Made by a program: the position numbers and the translations under genes. The notes beneath the pieces were generated by a model. It did no database searches. It saw only the letters and a program-made list of their open reading frames with translations, and was not told the origin of the DNA. A DNA stretch of 64,000 bases from Pectobacterium polaris (lineage in GTDB: Bacteria > Pseudomonadota > Gammaproteobacteria > Enterobacterales > Enterobacteriaceae), in the NCBI RefSeq assembly GCF_002307355.1, contig NZ_CP017481.1, positions 3,968,001 to 4,032,000 on the forward strand, written 5' to 3'. Positions 8,569-18,674 of this stretch are shown here, piece after piece (position 1 is the first letter of the stretch; each line of letters starts with the position of its first letter).

Positions 8569-8687
8569 GATAAATACCGGAGCTAGTATTAACCTACTGT
8601 TTGTCAATGAGGTTTCCTCCTCGTCAGAGTTAGTAACGAATTGCTGTGTGTAGTCTTTGCCCATCCCCTGAGATGGGCCTTTTTTTT
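8569..8687 (+). ncRNA. rprA: RprA small RNA
   Basis: The 3' half, from about 8635, is nearly identical to E. coli RprA: AACGAATTGCTGTGTGTAG followed by TCTTTGCCCATC and the terminator hairpin. RprA is an Hfq-binding sRNA, activated by the Rcs phosphorelay, that opens the rpoS leader for translation. Position also agrees: next to ydiK as in E. coli. The 5' end near 8569 is inferred from a -10-like CATAAT. The 5' half is clearly different from E. coli, so the RNA may be slightly longer (about 119 nt versus 105-108) and target pairing may be partly rewired. Confidence 0.88.
8659..8687 (+). terminator. Rho-independent terminator of rprA
   Basis: Perfect stem GCCCATC (8659-8665) and GATGGGC (8672-8678), six-base loop, then CC and eight T residues. 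It matches the E. coli RprA terminator except in the loop. Confidence 0.92.
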
Positions 8688-8779
8688 CCTTTCATTTGTC
8701 TTCCATTCAATTACGCTTCATCCCTTTTTTGTTACTCTCCTGTCTGCCTACCCTCAGTTCAGTTTTTCAGGAGTTTTTC

Positions 8780-9826
8780 ATGATGCCTCTTGCCGCGAAG
8801 AGATTGCTACTCTGTGGCTTATTCAGCCTTCTGACAGCCTGCGATAATCCAACGCCTACGACACAGCGGCCTTTGTTGACCATTGAAGGCAAAACCATGG
8901 GGACGTTTTACAGCGTAAAAATTAGCGGCGACGTCACCGAAGACAAAACGCAGCTGCAACGGGAAATCGATGTCCTGCTGGAGCAAGCCAATGACGATAT
9001 TTCTACCTACCGTGACGATTCAGTCCTGTCGCGTTTTAACCAGTACCGAGGAACGGATCCCCAGCCCATCAGCAATGGCATGGCGGATATCATTCTGGCC
9101 GCGCTGCGTATCGGTAAAGCCACGCACGGCGCGATGGATATCACCGTCGGCCCGTTGGTTAATCTCTGGGGATTCGGCCCACAGAAGCAGCCTACGCGGA
9201 TTCCCAGCCAGCAGCAGATCGATGTAGCGCGGCAAAATGTCGGGCTGCGTCACCTGAAGCTGATCGGTGACGAAAAGGGAGAATGGATTCAAAAAGATCT
9301 CCCAGATTTGTATGTGGACCTCTCCACGCTAGGCGAAGGATACGGTGCCGACGTTCTCGCGCAGTTAATGACGCGTAAAGGGATCACCAATTATCTGGTT
9401 TCCGTCGGTGGCGCGGTTTCCAGCCGTGGAGTGAACGCCGAGGGTACGCCGTGGCGCGTGGCGATACAGAAACCCACCGATCAGGAAAATGCAGCACAGG
9501 CGGCGGTGAATTTGCAGGGGTATGCAATCAGCACATCCGGCAGCTATCGGAATTATTTTGAAGAGGACAGCAAGCGCTATTCGCACGTTATCGATCCCGA
9601 GACGGGCAGACCGATTACTCATCAGCTAGTTTCTGCAACCGTGATTGCACCAACCGCGCTGGAAGCCGATGGTTGGGATACCGGTTTGATGGTGTTGGGA
9701 ACGGAGAAGGCGTTGAAACTGGCAGAACAACAGGGGCTAGCGGTTTATCTGATTACCAAAACGGATAAGGGCTTTAGCGCGGTGATGACACCACAGTTTA
9801 AATCCTTCCTGATTGCAGCACCGTAA
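8780..9826 (+). CDS. apbE: ApbE, FAD:protein FMN transferase lipoprotein
   Basis: Periplasmic Mg-dependent flavin transferase that attaches FMN covalently to Thr/Ser of target proteins such as NqrB/C or RnfG/D subunits. It is 348 aa (E. coli 351). From the ATG at 8780 a short lipoprotein signal ends in the lipobox LLTAC (Cys21). ApbE features follow: GKTMGTFYSV, DISTYRDDSVLSRFN, LWGFGP, DLSTLGEGYGAD, VSVGGAVSSRG and YSHVIDPETGRP. The Shine-Dalgarno AGGAG at 8769 supports the start at 8780 or the next ATG at 8783. It stands alone between rprA and the convergent ppsA; this is not its E. coli location. Confidence 0.93.
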   Translation: MMPLAAKRLLLCGLFSLLTACDNPTPTTQRPLLTIEGKTMGTFYSVKISGDVTEDKTQLQREIDVLLEQANDDISTYRDDSVLSRFNQYRGTDPQPISNGMADIILAALRIGKATHGAMDITVGPLVNLWGFGPQKQPTRIPSQQQIDVARQNVGLRHLKLIGDEKGEWIQKDLPDLYVDLSTLGEGYGADVLAQLMTRKGITNYLVSVGGAVSSRGVNAEGTPWRVAIQKPTDQENAAQAAVNLQGYAISTSGSYRNYFEEDSKRYSHVIDPETGRPITHQLVSATVIAPTALEADGWDTGLMVLGTEKALKLAEQQGLAVYLITKTDKGFSAVMTPQFKSFLIAAP

Positions 9827-9851
9827 GAAACGAAAAGGCCAACGGCAACCC

Positions 9852-9923
9852 CATCGCGATGAGATCGAGATACACGGGGCGACCACGAAGTGAGGCATCC
9901 CTGCGGGAACCTCATCTCCGTGT
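9852..9923. repeat. Hairpin-rich intergenic element between apbE and ppsA
   Basis: A nested palindromic structure: CATCGCGATG palindrome (9852-9861), outer stem ACACGG (9872-9877) with CCGTGT (9918-9923), and an inner hairpin with arms TGAGG/CCTCA (9891-9895, 9910-9914) and TCCC/GGGA around a TGC loop (9898-9908). It lies between two convergent 3' ends and has no coding potential. It resembles dispersed palindromic intergenic repeats of enterobacteria; only one copy is in this window, so repeat status is inferred. Confidence 0.55.
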
Positions 9924-9951
9924 TTCCCCTAAAATCTGACATCGTCGGTTA

Positions 9952-9983
9952 CTATGACGCCCGGCAGTCACCGAGCGTCATAG
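9952..9983. terminator. Hairpin downstream of ppsA
   Basis: Nine-base perfect stem CTATGACGC (9952-9960) and GCGTCATAG (9975-9983) with a 14-base loop, just after the ppsA stop on the minus strand. No T-tract, so probably a 3' end stabiliser or Rho-assisted terminator. Confidence 0.5.
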
Positions 9984-9998
9984 CATTCACCGTACTGA

Positions 9999-12377
9999 TT
10001 ACTTGTGCTCAGCCAGATTCAGCCAGGTTTGCACCACGGTGTCCGGGTTAAGCGACAGGCTATCGATGCCCTGCTCCATCAGCCAGATCGCGAAATCTTC
10101 GTGATCTGACGGACCTTGACCGCAGATACCGACGTATTTGCCCTGTTTCTTGGCGGCCTTGATCGCCATCGACAGCAGCGCCTTCACCGCATCGTTACGT
10201 TCATCAAACAGCGACGATACCACGCCAGAGTCGCGATCCAGGCCCAGCGCGAGCTGCGTCATGTCGTTTGAGCCGATAGAGAAGCCATCAAAGTGTTGCA
10301 GGAATTCATCGGCCAACAGCGCGTTGGACGGAATTTCGCACATCATGATGATTTTCAGACCGTCTTCGCCACGGCGCAAACCTTGATTCGCTAGTTCAGC
10401 CACCACCGCTTCCGCTTGTGCCACAGTACGCACGAATGGGATCATGATCTCGACGTTCTTCAGTCCCATCACGTTACGCACGCGTTTGACGGCTTCGCAT
10501 TCCAGCGCAAAACAGGCCTTGAAGTCCGGCGACACGTAGCGACCCGCACCGCGGAAGCCCAGCATTGGGTTCTCTTCTTCTGGCTCATAGCGCTCACCAC
10601 CGACCAGATTGGCGTATTCGTTCGATTTAAAATCGGACAGGCGGACGATAACGCGCTTCGGCGAGAATGCGGCTGCCAGCGTCGAAATCCCTTCCGTCAG
10701 ACGACCTACGTAGAATTCCACCGGATCGTCGTAGCCCTGCATCAGCGTTTTGATCTCACGTTGCACTTCAGGAGCTTGCTGGTCGAACTCCAGCAATGCA
10801 CGCGGGTGTACGCCAATCATGCGGTTGATGATGAATTCCAGACGCGCCAGACCGACGCCATCGTTTGGCAAGCAGGCAAAATCAAATGCGCGGTCAGGGT
10901 TACCCACGTTCATCATGATTTTCAGCGGCAGTGCTGGCATTTCATCAATCTGTGAACTCTTCACGGAGAAGTCCAGCAGATCCTGATAGACATAGCCCGT
11001 GTCGCCTTCCGCACAGGAAACCGTCACTTTCTGCCCTTTGCGCAAACGCTCGGTTGCATCGCCGCAGCCCACGACGGCCGGAATGCCCAGCTCGCGTGCA
11101 ATAATCGCCGCGTGGCAGGTACGTCCACCGCGATTGGTGACAATCGCCGCCGCTTTCTTCATGATCGGTTCCCAATCTGGGTCGGTCATGTCGGTTACCA
11201 GCACATCGCCCGCGTTGATCAGGTGCATCTCGCTGATGTCCTGAATCACTTTCACTTCGCCCGCACCGATGCGGTGACCGATCGCACGACCTTCCACAAG
11301 CACCGTACCGCTGGCCGGCAGGTGGTAACGCTCCATCACCTGACCGTTGGAGCGAACCGTTTCCGGGCGCGCCTGCACAATATAAAGCTTGCCGGTATGA
11401 CCATCTTTCGCCCACTCGATGTCCATCGGACGGCCGTAGTGTTTTTCAATCAGCAGTGCCTGACGCGCCAGCGCCTGCACTTCATCATCCGTCAGGCTGA
11501 AACGCGTCGTTTGTTCTGTCGGCACATCTTCAATCCGCACCTGCTTGCCATGTTCCTGGCTCGCGGCATACACCATACGGATTTTTTTCGATCCCATATT
11601 ACGGCGCACAATCGCAGGTTTATTGTTCTGCAACGTTGGCTTATGAACATAGAACTCGTCTGGGTTCACCGCGCCCTGCACCACCATTTCACCCAAACCG
11701 TAAGCCGACGTAATGAACACAACCTGATCAAAACCGGATTCGGTATCAATGGTAAACATCACGCCCGCAGAGGCCAGATCGGATCTCACCATGCGCTGCA
11801 CACCTGCCGACAGCGCCACGCCACGGTGGTCATACCCCTGATGTACACGATAGGAGATCGCACGATCGTTAAACAGCGATGCAAATACGTGCTTCACGGC
11901 CACCATCACCGCATCAATGCCCTGCACGTTCAGGAAGGTTTCCTGTTGACCGGCAAAGGACGCATCCGGCATATCTTCTGCCGTAGCGGAAGAACGCACA
12001 GCAAACGAGGCGTCTTTCTCACCGTCGGCCAGTTGCTGGTAGGCGTCACTGATTGCCTGCTCCAGCTCTGGCTGGAAAGGCGTATCAATAATCCACTGGC
12101 GGATCTGCGTACCAGCGCTCGACAGCTGGCTCAGATCGTCAATATCGGTGCGATCGAGCAGCTCATAAATGCGCTGGTTAATCCCGCTTTGATTAAGAAA
12201 ATCATTAAACGCCTGCGCCGTTGTCGCAAAGCCGTTGGGAACGGCTACGCCCAATCCTGAAAGGTTGGTGATCATTTCACCCAGAGAGGCATTTTTGCCT
12301 CCCACCCTTTCAACGTCGTGCATACCGAGCTGGTTATACCAAAGGACATTACGCAAATCAGGGCCGTTATTGGACAT
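9999..12377 (-). CDS. ppsA: Phosphoenolpyruvate synthase
   Basis: Converts pyruvate, ATP and water to phosphoenolpyruvate, AMP and phosphate, the first gluconeogenic step for growth on pyruvate or lactate. It is 792 aa, the same length as E. coli PpsA. Order of domains: N-terminal pyruvate-phosphate dikinase ATP-binding domain (about 20-350), central phosphohistidine domain with [17 protein letters not shown] (catalytic His near 421), and C-terminal PEP-binding barrel with the catalytic Cys region [13 protein letters not shown]...GICGQGPSD. The start at 12377 ([10 protein letters not shown]) has an AAAGGA Shine-Dalgarno nine bases upstream; an ATG seven codons earlier is less likely. Divergent from its regulator ppsR. 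Confidence 0.97.
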   Translation of the reverse strand: MSNNGPDLRNVLWYNQLGMHDVERVGGKNASLGEMITNLSGLGVAVPNGFATTAQAFNDFLNQSGINQRIYELLDRTDIDDLSQLSSAGTQIRQWIIDTPFQPELEQAISDAYQQLADGEKDASFAVRSSATAEDMPDASFAGQQETFLNVQGIDAVMVAVKHVFASLFNDRAISYRVHQGYDHRGVALSAGVQRMVRSDLASAGVMFTIDTESGFDQVVFITSAYGLGEMVVQGAVNPDEFYVHKPTLQNNKPAIVRRNMGSKKIRMVYAASQEHGKQVRIEDVPTEQTTRFSLTDDEVQALARQALLIEKHYGRPMDIEWAKDGHTGKLYIVQARPETVRSNGQVMERYHLPASGTVLVEGRAIGHRIGAGEVKVIQDISEMHLINAGDVLVTDMTDPDWEPIMKKAAAIVTNRGGRTCHAAIIARELGIPAVVGCGDATERLRKGQKVTVSCAEGDTGYVYQDLLDFSVKSSQIDEMPALPLKIMMNVGNPDRAFDFACLPNDGVGLARLEFIINRMIGVHPRALLEFDQQAPEVQREIKTLMQGYDDPVEFYVGRLTEGISTLAAAFSPKRVIVRLSDFKSNEYANLVGGERYEPEEENPMLGFRGAGRYVSPDFKACFALECEAVKRVRNVMGLKNVEIMIPFVRTVAQAEAVVAELANQGLRRGEDGLKIIMMCEIPSNALLADEFLQHFDGFSIGSNDMTQLALGLDRDSGVVSSLFDERNDAVKALLSMAIKAAKKQGKYVGICGQGPSDHEDFAIWLMEQGIDSLSLNPDTVVQTWLNLAEHK

Positions 12378-12677
12378 CGAAAATAATCCTTTCTGCATAC
12401 AATTAGGGTATGAAAGAGTTCGGTTGAGAATCGCCTCAACGCAATCAGGTTAGCATAGCGTTTTGATGAACATGGACAGGTGAATCGATCAACCTATGAA
12501 AAAAAACTGATTTCACGGTGAATGATTGCTTAACGCGGTAAAAATCCAATATCGTAGAAGATTAGTATTCTTTATCATGAAGATAATGAAATGGCGTTTT
12601 AATAAAAGTATTCTTTAAACGCAATTTTTGACGAGGTTAACGTGTTCGAGTTGTCTAAAATATCAACAGGGGGTTAT
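12378..12677. promoter_or_regulatory. Divergent ppsA/ppsR control region with Cra-like sites
   Basis: In E. coli ppsA is activated by Cra (FruR). Two elements resemble its half-sites (TGAATCG core): TGAATCGATCAA at 12481-12492, and an inverted repeat GTTGAG-N6-CTCAAC at 12423-12440 with an AATCGC centre. Both lie 45-115 bases upstream of the ppsA start. The motifs are seen; assignment to Cra is inference. Confidence 0.45.
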
Positions 12678-13499
12678 GTGGAAAGAAGCGTATTTTATGT
12701 CTCGGACGGTACGGCCATTACGGCAGAAGTACTGGGCCATGCGGTGCTGTCCCAGTTCCCTGTGAACACGGTTAGCTATACCTTACCTTTCGTGGAAAGT
12801 GAAGCGCGCGCCAAAGCCGTGTGTGAGCAAATCAATACGCTGTATCAGCAAACCGGTGTGCGACCGCTGGTGTTTTATTCCATCGTCACCCCGACCGTGC
12901 GTAACATTATTACCAGCAGCGAAGGGTTTTGCCAGGACATCGTACAAGCGCTAGTTGCTCCCTTGCAGGAAGAATTGAACACGCCACCGACACCGATTGC
13001 CAACCGCACTCACGGTTTAACGGCCAATAACCTGAGCAAATACGACGCCCGTATCGCCGCCATCGACTATACGCTGGCGCATGATGACGGTATCTCGCTG
13101 CGCAATCTCGATCAGGCACAGGTTATTCTGCTGGGCGTGTCGCGCTGCGGCAAAACGCCGACCAGCCTGTATCTGGCGATGCAATTCGGCATTCGCGCCG
13201 CCAACTATCCTTTTGTTGCTGATGATATGGATAACCTGCGCCTGCCCGACGCGTTGAAACCTTTCCAGCACAAGCTATTCGGGCTCACCATTGATGCCGA
13301 ACGGTTGGCGGCCATTAGGGAAGAGCGCCGGGGCAACAGTCGCTATGCTTCGTTGCGCCAGTGCCGCATGGAACTTAGTGAAGTTGAAGCGCTATTTCGC
13401 AAACACCAGATTAAATATCTCAATACCACCAATTATTCCGTTGAGGAAATTTCCGCCAAAATCATCGACATTCTCGGCATGAGCCGAAGAATGTACTAG
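12678..13499 (+). CDS. ppsR: PpsR, PEP synthase kinase/pyrophosphorylase
   Basis: Bifunctional regulator (DUF299) that inactivates PpsA by ADP-dependent phosphorylation of an active-site Thr and reactivates it by phosphate-dependent dephosphorylation. It is 273 aa from GTG at 12678 (reading [17 protein letters not shown]). The P-loop-like [15 protein letters not shown] and the C-terminal [13 protein letters not shown] and LGMSRRMY are conserved. An upstream GTG at 12642, also with a GAGG Shine-Dalgarno, would give 285 aa. I prefer 12678 because the extra 12 residues do not resemble E. coli, but this is unsettled. Order ppsA-ppsR-aroH is as in E. coli. Confidence 0.93.
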   Translation: MERSVFYVSDGTAITAEVLGHAVLSQFPVNTVSYTLPFVESEARAKAVCEQINTLYQQTGVRPLVFYSIVTPTVRNIITSSEGFCQDIVQALVAPLQEELNTPPTPIANRTHGLTANNLSKYDARIAAIDYTLAHDDGISLRNLDQAQVILLGVSRCGKTPTSLYLAMQFGIRAANYPFVADDMDNLRLPDALKPFQHKLFGLTIDAERLAAIREERRGNSRYASLRQCRMELSEVEALFRKHQIKYLNTTNYSVEEISAKIIDILGMSRRMY

Positions 13500-13503
13500 T
13501 ACA
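13492..13503. promoter_or_regulatory. TrpR-like palindrome across the ppsR stop codon
   Basis: TGTACTAGTACA is a perfect 12-base palindrome containing the ACTAGT core of TrpR operators; the ppsR stop TAG lies inside it. It is 200 bases before aroH, which is TrpR-repressed in E. coli. Only one core is present rather than the usual pair of CTAG elements, and it may sit far from the promoter, so this is a weak candidate. Confidence 0.3.
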
Positions 13504-13702
13504 TGAGAGATTTTTTACCCTGATGCGGTTGTAATGTGCGCCAGTTCGTTTATTGTGTGCTCCATCACTTCCCGGCATTTCGCCGCTGCGAAGCAACCTT
13601 TTAGTCGGAAACATAGCCTGAAAACGCTGTCTGAAAACACCGCCATGTTTATTCATTTCGGTGACGGCAGGTTTTCGGCTTGACCGTATTCAGAGATAAA
13701 AC

Positions 13703-14749
13703 ATGCTGCAAACAGATGAACTGCGGAGCGCGCGCATCGAGAGTCTGGTTACGCCTCAAACGTTACTCGCCAGACTCCCGATTACCCCTGCCGTTGCCGA
13801 AAATGTCACCTCGTCACGCAAAAACATTGAAGCCATTCTAACCGGTCAAGATCCCCGCCTGCTCGTCGTGATTGGCCCCTGTTCGATCCATGACACCGAC
13901 AGCGCGTTAGATTATGCACGCCGTCTAGCCGCGCTGCGCACGCAGTATCAGGATCGACTGGAAATCGTCATGCGCACCTATTTTGAAAAACCGCGCACGG
14001 TGGTGGGCTGGAAAGGACTCATTTCCGATCCCGCACTTAATGGAACGTTTCAGGTGAATGAAGGGCTGGAGATTGCGCGCCGCCTGCTGCTGGACGTCAA
14101 TCAGCTTGGATTGCCGACCGCGACGGAATTCCTCGATATGGTCACCGGCCAGTATATCGCCGACTTAATTAGCTGGGGTGCGATTGGCGCGAGAACCACC
14201 GAAAGCCAGATCCACCGCGAAATGGCTTCTGCGCTGTCCTGCCCTGTCGGCTTCAAGAACGGGACGGACGGTAATACACGTATCGCCGTTGATGCCATTC
14301 GTGCCGCTCGCGCCCAGCATATGTTTCTCTCGCCGGATAAGCAGGGCTTCATGTCGGTCTACAAAACGCAGGGCAATCCGTTCGGCCACATTATTATGCG
14401 TGGCGGGAAAAAGCCGAATTACCACGCGGAAGATATCGCCGCGGCCTGTGCTCACCTGCGTGAATTCTCGTTGTCCGAGCATCTGGTGATCGATTTCAGT
14501 CATGCCAACTGTCAGAAACAGCATCGCCGTCAGCTCGACGTAGCCGATGATATCTGTCAGCAAATTCGTGCCGGTTCACGCGCCATCGCGGGCATCATGG
14601 CGGAGAGTTTCTTAATTGAAGGCAATCAGCCAGCGATCAATCCTCTGGCATTGACATATGGGCAATCCATTACCGATCCTTGCCTGAGCTGGCAGGACAC
14701 CGAAACGCTGCTGGCACGTCTGGCGGACGCCGTCGACAGTCGTTTTTAA
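13703..14749 (+). CDS. aroH: DAHP synthase, Trp-sensitive type
   Basis: First enzyme of the shikimate pathway: condenses phosphoenolpyruvate and erythrose 4-phosphate to DAHP. It is 348 aa, identical in length to E. coli AroH, and shares its N-terminal TDELRSARIESLVTP, unlike AroF or AroG. Active-site motifs of class I DAHP synthases are visible: VIGPCSIHD (metal-binding Cys), FEKPRTVVGWKG, GARTTESQIHR, GFKNGTDG and FSHANCQKQHRRQ. Feedback inhibition by tryptophan is expected from the family assignment. The position after ppsR is the E. coli one. A hairpin follows the stop. Confidence 0.95.
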   Translation: MLQTDELRSARIESLVTPQTLLARLPITPAVAENVTSSRKNIEAILTGQDPRLLVVIGPCSIHDTDSALDYARRLAALRTQYQDRLEIVMRTYFEKPRTVVGWKGLISDPALNGTFQVNEGLEIARRLLLDVNQLGLPTATEFLDMVTGQYIADLISWGAIGARTTESQIHREMASALSCPVGFKNGTDGNTRIAVDAIRAARAQHMFLSPDKQGFMSVYKTQGNPFGHIIMRGGKKPNYHAEDIAAACAHLREFSLSEHLVIDFSHANCQKQHRRQLDVADDICQQIRAGSRAIAGIMAESFLIEGNQPAINPLALTYGQSITDPCLSWQDTETLLARLADAVDSRF

Positions 14750-14759
14750 TCCGATATAC

Positions 14760-14795
14760 GCTGGCACACTCACCTTCCCCCGGTAGTGTGCCAGC
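14760..14795 (+). terminator. Terminator hairpin after aroH
   Basis: Eleven-base stem GCTGGCACACT (14760-14770) and AGTGTGCCAGC (14785-14795), followed by CGTTTT. It ends the aroH unit before the Fur-controlled hmu promoter. Confidence 0.7.
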
Positions 14796-14925
14796 CGTTT
14801 TCCAGCTTTCCCGTCACTTATTCCGCTATCTCGTCGTATGTAACCGCAGTACGTAAATACCTCTTACGATTCCTCTTATTCCACTTATTAAGAAAACTTC
14901 ACTTGAGGTTGCGTTTTTGTTACAT

Positions 14926-14944
14926 GAAAATGATTCTCATTCAT
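14926..14944 (+). promoter_or_regulatory. Fur box of the hmuSTUV operon
   Basis: GAAAATGATTCTCATTCAT matches the 19-base Fur consensus at about 13 positions with the central block well kept. It lies 41 bases before the hmuS start, at the expected promoter position. Fur-iron repression of hemin uptake is well established in related bacteria. Confidence 0.75.
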
Positions 14945-14984
14945 TGCTATGATTAATACGACAACGATTAAGGGAACGAACGAG

Positions 14985-16034
14985 ATGCAGACGTCCATTT
15001 ACCAACAATACCTCCAGGCGAAAGTTGAACATCCGCGTAAATACGCTCGCGATTTGGCTGCGCAACTCGGCATCAGCGAAGCGGAACTGACCCACGCCCG
15101 TGTCGGACACGATGCGCAGCGCCTACAGGGTGATGCCAAAGTTTGGTTAAGCGCGCTGGAGCAGGTTGGTAATACCAAGTCGATCACACGTAACGAATAC
15201 GCCGTGCATGAGCATACTGGTTACTATCAGAACCAGACGCTTGATGGGCATGCGGGCCTTATCCTCAACCCACGCGAGCTGGACCTGCGTTTGTTCCTTT
15301 CTCAATGGGCTTCCGCTTTTGCGATGCGTGAAAACACCGCACGCGGTGAGCGTCAGAGCATTCAATTTTTCGATCATCAGGGTGATGCCATCCTGAAGGT
15401 ATACACAACCGACACCACGGACATGGCCGCCTGGCAGCTATTTGTTGAGAAGTTTACCAGCAGCGAAAACCCCGCCTTGGTACTTCGTCCAGCAAACAGC
15501 GCAGCAGCCGAGCAGGTCGTTGCCCATAATCCTCAGCTTGAAGCGGAATGGCGTGCAATGACGGACGTGCATGATTTCTTCATTCTGCTTAAGCGCCATA
15601 ACCTGACGCGCCAGCAGGCGTTTAACTCGGTTGCTGACGATTTGGCCTACCGTGTAGACAACGATGCGCTGTCACAGATTCTGTTTGCCGCGCGTGAAGA
15701 TCAGAACGAGATCATGGTATTTGTCGGTAACCGTGGCTGTGTGCAAATCTTCACCGGTACGCTTGAGCGTGTAGAGCGTATGGAACAACATGCAGAGTGG
15801 ATTAACATCTTTAATAAAGATTTCACCCTGCATCTGATCGAAGGCGCGATCGCAGAAAGCTGGATCACGCGTAAACCGACGGCCGACGGCATTGTGACCA
15901 GCCTCGAACTCTATGCCGCAGACGGCTCTCAAATTGCACAACTCTTTGGGCAACGTACCGAAGGCACGCCGGAACAACAGCAGTGGCGCGACCAGGTTGA
16001 TGCTCTGAAACCATACAAGGATCTCGCCGCATGA
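14985..16034 (+). CDS. hmuS: HmuS, hemin-degrading / heme-handling factor
   Basis: Cytosolic HemS/ChuS family protein that binds imported heme and degrades it or passes it on, releasing iron. It is 349 aa with the typical two-fold internal duplication: two HemS-like halves (about 20-170 and 195-345), each with the LxxxHxW/HAEWIN-type region, for example [16 protein letters not shown]. The ATG at 14985 ([13 protein letters not shown]) has an AAGGGA Shine-Dalgarno nine bases upstream; an ATG at 14949 would add 12 unrelated residues. First gene of hmuSTUV, behind a Fur box. Neither a TonB-dependent receptor (hmuR) nor hemP is adjacent. Confidence 0.93.
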   Translation: MQTSIYQQYLQAKVEHPRKYARDLAAQLGISEAELTHARVGHDAQRLQGDAKVWLSALEQVGNTKSITRNEYAVHEHTGYYQNQTLDGHAGLILNPRELDLRLFLSQWASAFAMRENTARGERQSIQFFDHQGDAILKVYTTDTTDMAAWQLFVEKFTSSENPALVLRPANSAAAEQVVAHNPQLEAEWRAMTDVHDFFILLKRHNLTRQQAFNSVADDLAYRVDNDALSQILFAAREDQNEIMVFVGNRGCVQIFTGTLERVERMEQHAEWINIFNKDFTLHLIEGAIAESWITRKPTADGIVTSLELYAADGSQIAQLFGQRTEGTPEQQQWRDQVDALKPYKDLAA

Positions 16035-16849
16035 AAAACTGGCTATTCCCCCTGCTATTGACACTCCCGCTGGGGGGGTCTGCTGCCGAGCGTATCGTTT
16101 CTATCGGCGGCGACGTCACGGAAATTATCTATGCGCTGGGTGCGGAGAAAGATCTGGTGGCACGCGACAGCACCAGCCTACACCCGGAAGCCGTGAAGAA
16201 ACTGCCTGATGTGGGCTACATGCGTCAGCTCAACACCGAAGGCATTCTGGCGATGAAACCGTCTCTGGTGGTCGCCAGCGATCTGTCCCAACCTTCGCTC
16301 ATCTTGCAGCAGGTGGCGGACAGCGGGACCAAAGTGATTCACGTTCCTGCTCAGCCTTCGCTGGATGTGGTGCCGCAGAAAATCGGCGTCATCGCACAGG
16401 CGCTGGGTAAAGACGCAGAAGGTAAAAAGCTGACGGAAACCTATCAGCAGCAGTTGGCAGCCGTCAAAACGTCACCGCTGCCGGTTAACGTGCTGTTCGT
16501 TCTCAGCCACGGCGGCATGACCGCAATGGCAGCAGGCAAAAACACCCCTGCGGACACGATTATCCGCCATGCTGGGTTGAAGAATGCCATGCAGAACGTT
16601 GAACGCTACCAACCGCTGTCGCAGGAAGGCGTGATTGCCAGCGCACCGGACCTGATTCTGATCTCCAGTCAGGGGCTGAAAACGCTGGGCGGTGAAGCGC
16701 AAGTCTGGAAATTACCCGGTCTGGAACTGACACCAGCAGGAAAGAACAAGCGTCTGTTAGTGGTCGATGATATGGCGATGCTGGGCTTTACGCTCGAAAC
16801 CCCAACGCTTATGGCGACGCTGCGTCAGACAGCTGAAGCGATAAAATGA
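16031..16849 (+). CDS. hmuT: HmuT, periplasmic hemin-binding protein
   Basis: Periplasmic substrate-binding component of the hemin ABC importer; it collects heme after outer-membrane passage and delivers it to HmuUV. It is 272 aa with a short cleavable signal ([19 protein letters not shown]). The class III binding-protein fold is suggested by [17 protein letters not shown] at the mature N-terminus and a Tyr-containing [16 protein letters not shown], corresponding to the heme-ligand region of HmuT/ShuT. ATGA overlap of four bases with hmuS, and again with hmuU, indicates coupled translation. Confidence 0.94.
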   Translation: MKNWLFPLLLTLPLGGSAAERIVSIGGDVTEIIYALGAEKDLVARDSTSLHPEAVKKLPDVGYMRQLNTEGILAMKPSLVVASDLSQPSLILQQVADSGTKVIHVPAQPSLDVVPQKIGVIAQALGKDAEGKKLTETYQQQLAAVKTSPLPVNVLFVLSHGGMTAMAAGKNTPADTIIRHAGLKNAMQNVERYQPLSQEGVIASAPDLILISSQGLKTLGGEAQVWKLPGLELTPAGKNKRLLVVDDMAMLGFTLETPTLMATLRQTAEAIK

Positions 16850-17850
16850 CGTCACGGTTTCACCCACGCACGTGGTTGATCGCGCTGTTGTTATTGATGG
16901 TGGCACTGATGGTGGGTGCCGCCAACATGGGCGCACTGACCCTATCGCTCAAGATGTTATGGCAAACACCGCTTGACGATCCGATCTGGCATATCTGGTT
17001 GAATATCCGCGTGCCCCGTGTGCTGCTGGCGATCCTCGTCGGCGGCGCGTTGGCCTGTTCCGGCGCGATTATGCAGGGGTTATTTCGCAATCCGCTCGCC
17101 GATCCCGGCCTGCTAGGGATCAGCAGCGGTGCTGCACTCTGCGTCGCGATAACTATCGTGCTGCCGCTCGGCCTTCCCCCTCTGCTGGCGCTTTATGGCC
17201 CGATGTTCGCTGCTTTCGCGGGCAGTCTGGCGATTACCGCGATCATTTTCATCCTCAGTCGCTCCGAACAAGGTGGATTAACCCGGCTGCTGCTGGCAGG
17301 CATCGCGCTCAATGCGCTGTGTATCGCGCTGATCGGCGTTTTGACCTACATCAGCACCGACCAACAGCTGCGCCAGTTTTCGCTCTGGGGCATGGGCAGT
17401 CTCGGGCAGGCACAGTGGCCGATGTTGCTGGTTGCCAGTACGCTGACCATCCCTGCGATGATCGCGACGCTGTACTATGCACGTCGTCTGAACCTGTTGC
17501 AGCTAGGGGATGAGGAAGCACATTACCTTGGCGTCAACGTGAAGCGCACTAAGCACATTCTGCTGCTGCTCAGCTCGCTGTTGGTGGGTGTCGCGGTGGC
17601 AGTGAGCGGCGTGATCGGGTTCGTCGGGCTCATCATCCCGCACCTGATACGCTTGCATCTGGGTGCCGACCATCGCTGGCTTATTCCCGGATCTATCCTT
17701 GGCGGTGCCTGTCTGCTGCTGTTTGCCGATACGCTGGCGCGCACGCTACTTGCTCCGGCAGAAATGCCCGTTGGGCTGTTAAGCAGCCTGATTGGCGGGC
17801 CGTATTTCTTATGGCTGATCGTTCAGCATAAAGGACGGGGCAATGACTGA
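16846..17850 (+). CDS. hmuU: HmuU, hemin ABC transporter permease
   Basis: Inner-membrane permease of the FecCD/BtuC type, working as a dimer with two HmuV ATPases. It is 334 aa with about ten hydrophobic spans. Family motifs include [37 protein letters not shown] and, near the C-terminus, [21 protein letters not shown], the coupling-helix region. ATGA overlap with hmuT; the hmuV start lies eight bases inside its end. Confidence 0.95.
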   Translation: MTSRFHPRTWLIALLLLMVALMVGAANMGALTLSLKMLWQTPLDDPIWHIWLNIRVPRVLLAILVGGALACSGAIMQGLFRNPLADPGLLGISSGAALCVAITIVLPLGLPPLLALYGPMFAAFAGSLAITAIIFILSRSEQGGLTRLLLAGIALNALCIALIGVLTYISTDQQLRQFSLWGMGSLGQAQWPMLLVASTLTIPAMIATLYYARRLNLLQLGDEEAHYLGVNVKRTKHILLLLSSLLVGVAVAVSGVIGFVGLIIPHLIRLHLGADHRWLIPGSILGGACLLLFADTLARTLLAPAEMPVGLLSSLIGGPYFLWLIVQHKGRGND

Positions 17851-18640
17851 TTCAGCGCTCGATCGGACGTTAGTCGCACGCCATTTGCGCTTTCAGACCA
17901 ACGGTCGTTATCTGACGGATGACGTTTCTCTGGAATTGCACAGCGGGGAAATCGTCGCGATTATCGGTCCTAACGGCGCAGGGAAATCGACCCTGCTCCG
18001 TTTACTGACCGGTTATTTAACGCCAGATGAAGGCGAGTGCCTGTTAGCCGGACAGCCTTTCTCACACTGGCAACCCGGCGCGCTCGCCAAAACGCGTGCG
18101 GTGATGCGCCAGCATAGTGGCATGGCGTTTGCGTTTAGCGTGCGGGATGTCGTTGCGATGGGCCGCTCCCCTCATGGTCGCTACCCGAAAAATGATGATG
18201 TGATTCAGCAGGTCATGGCGCAAACAGGCTGTCTGGAACTGGCTACGCGCGACTATCGCCAGCTTTCTGGCGGGGAGCAGCAGCGCGTACAGCTCGCTCG
18301 CGTGCTGGCGCAGTTGTGGCATCCAGAACCGACGCCGGGTTGGTTGTTCCTCGATGAACCCACGTCGGCGCTGGATCTGTACCATCAACAGCACCTCTTG
18401 CGGCTGCTCAAGCAGCTTACGCGCAAACAGCCGTTATCCGTATGCTGCGTCCTGCACGACCTGAATCTGGCCGCGCTGTATGCCGACCGTATTCTGCTGT
18501 TGCATGAAGGGAAGCTGGTCGCACAAGGCACGCCCGCGCAGGTATTACAGGCGGACACGCTGACTCACTGGTATCGCGCCGATCTCAGCGTCGGTTCACA
18601 CCCTGACTACACCATTCCGCAGGTTTATCTGCGGCAATAG
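17843..18640 (+). CDS. hmuV: HmuV, hemin import ATPase
   Basis: ATP-binding subunit that powers HmuTU-mediated hemin import at the cytosolic face. It is 265 aa. Walker [10 protein letters not shown] is near residue 42, signature [13 protein letters not shown] near 140, Walker [13 protein letters not shown] near 170 and the H-loop His in CVLHDLN. Last gene of hmuSTUV, overlapping hmuU by eight bases. It converges on selO, with a hairpin between them. Confidence 0.96.
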   Translation: MTDSALDRTLVARHLRFQTNGRYLTDDVSLELHSGEIVAIIGPNGAGKSTLLRLLTGYLTPDEGECLLAGQPFSHWQPGALAKTRAVMRQHSGMAFAFSVRDVVAMGRSPHGRYPKNDDVIQQVMAQTGCLELATRDYRQLSGGEQQRVQLARVLAQLWHPEPTPGWLFLDEPTSALDLYHQQHLLRLLKQLTRKQPLSVCCVLHDLNLAALYADRILLLHEGKLVAQGTPAQVLQADTLTHWYRADLSVGSHPDYTIPQVYLRQ

Positions 18641-18649
18641 CCAAGTCCC

Positions 18650-18674
18650 CCTGCTCCGGTTCAGCTGGAGCAGG
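18650..18674. terminator. Hairpin between hmuV and selO
   Basis: Perfect eight-base stem CCTGCTCC (18650-18657) and GGAGCAGG (18667-18674), nine-base loop, overlapping the selO stop codon. No long T-tract. It probably marks the shared 3' end of the convergent units. Confidence 0.5.

Noticed and set aside
11112..12260. 382-aa open frame on the plus strand
   Set aside because: It lies wholly antisense to ppsA, has the Arg/His-rich composition of a mirror frame, and no Shine-Dalgarno; it reflects ppsA codon bias.
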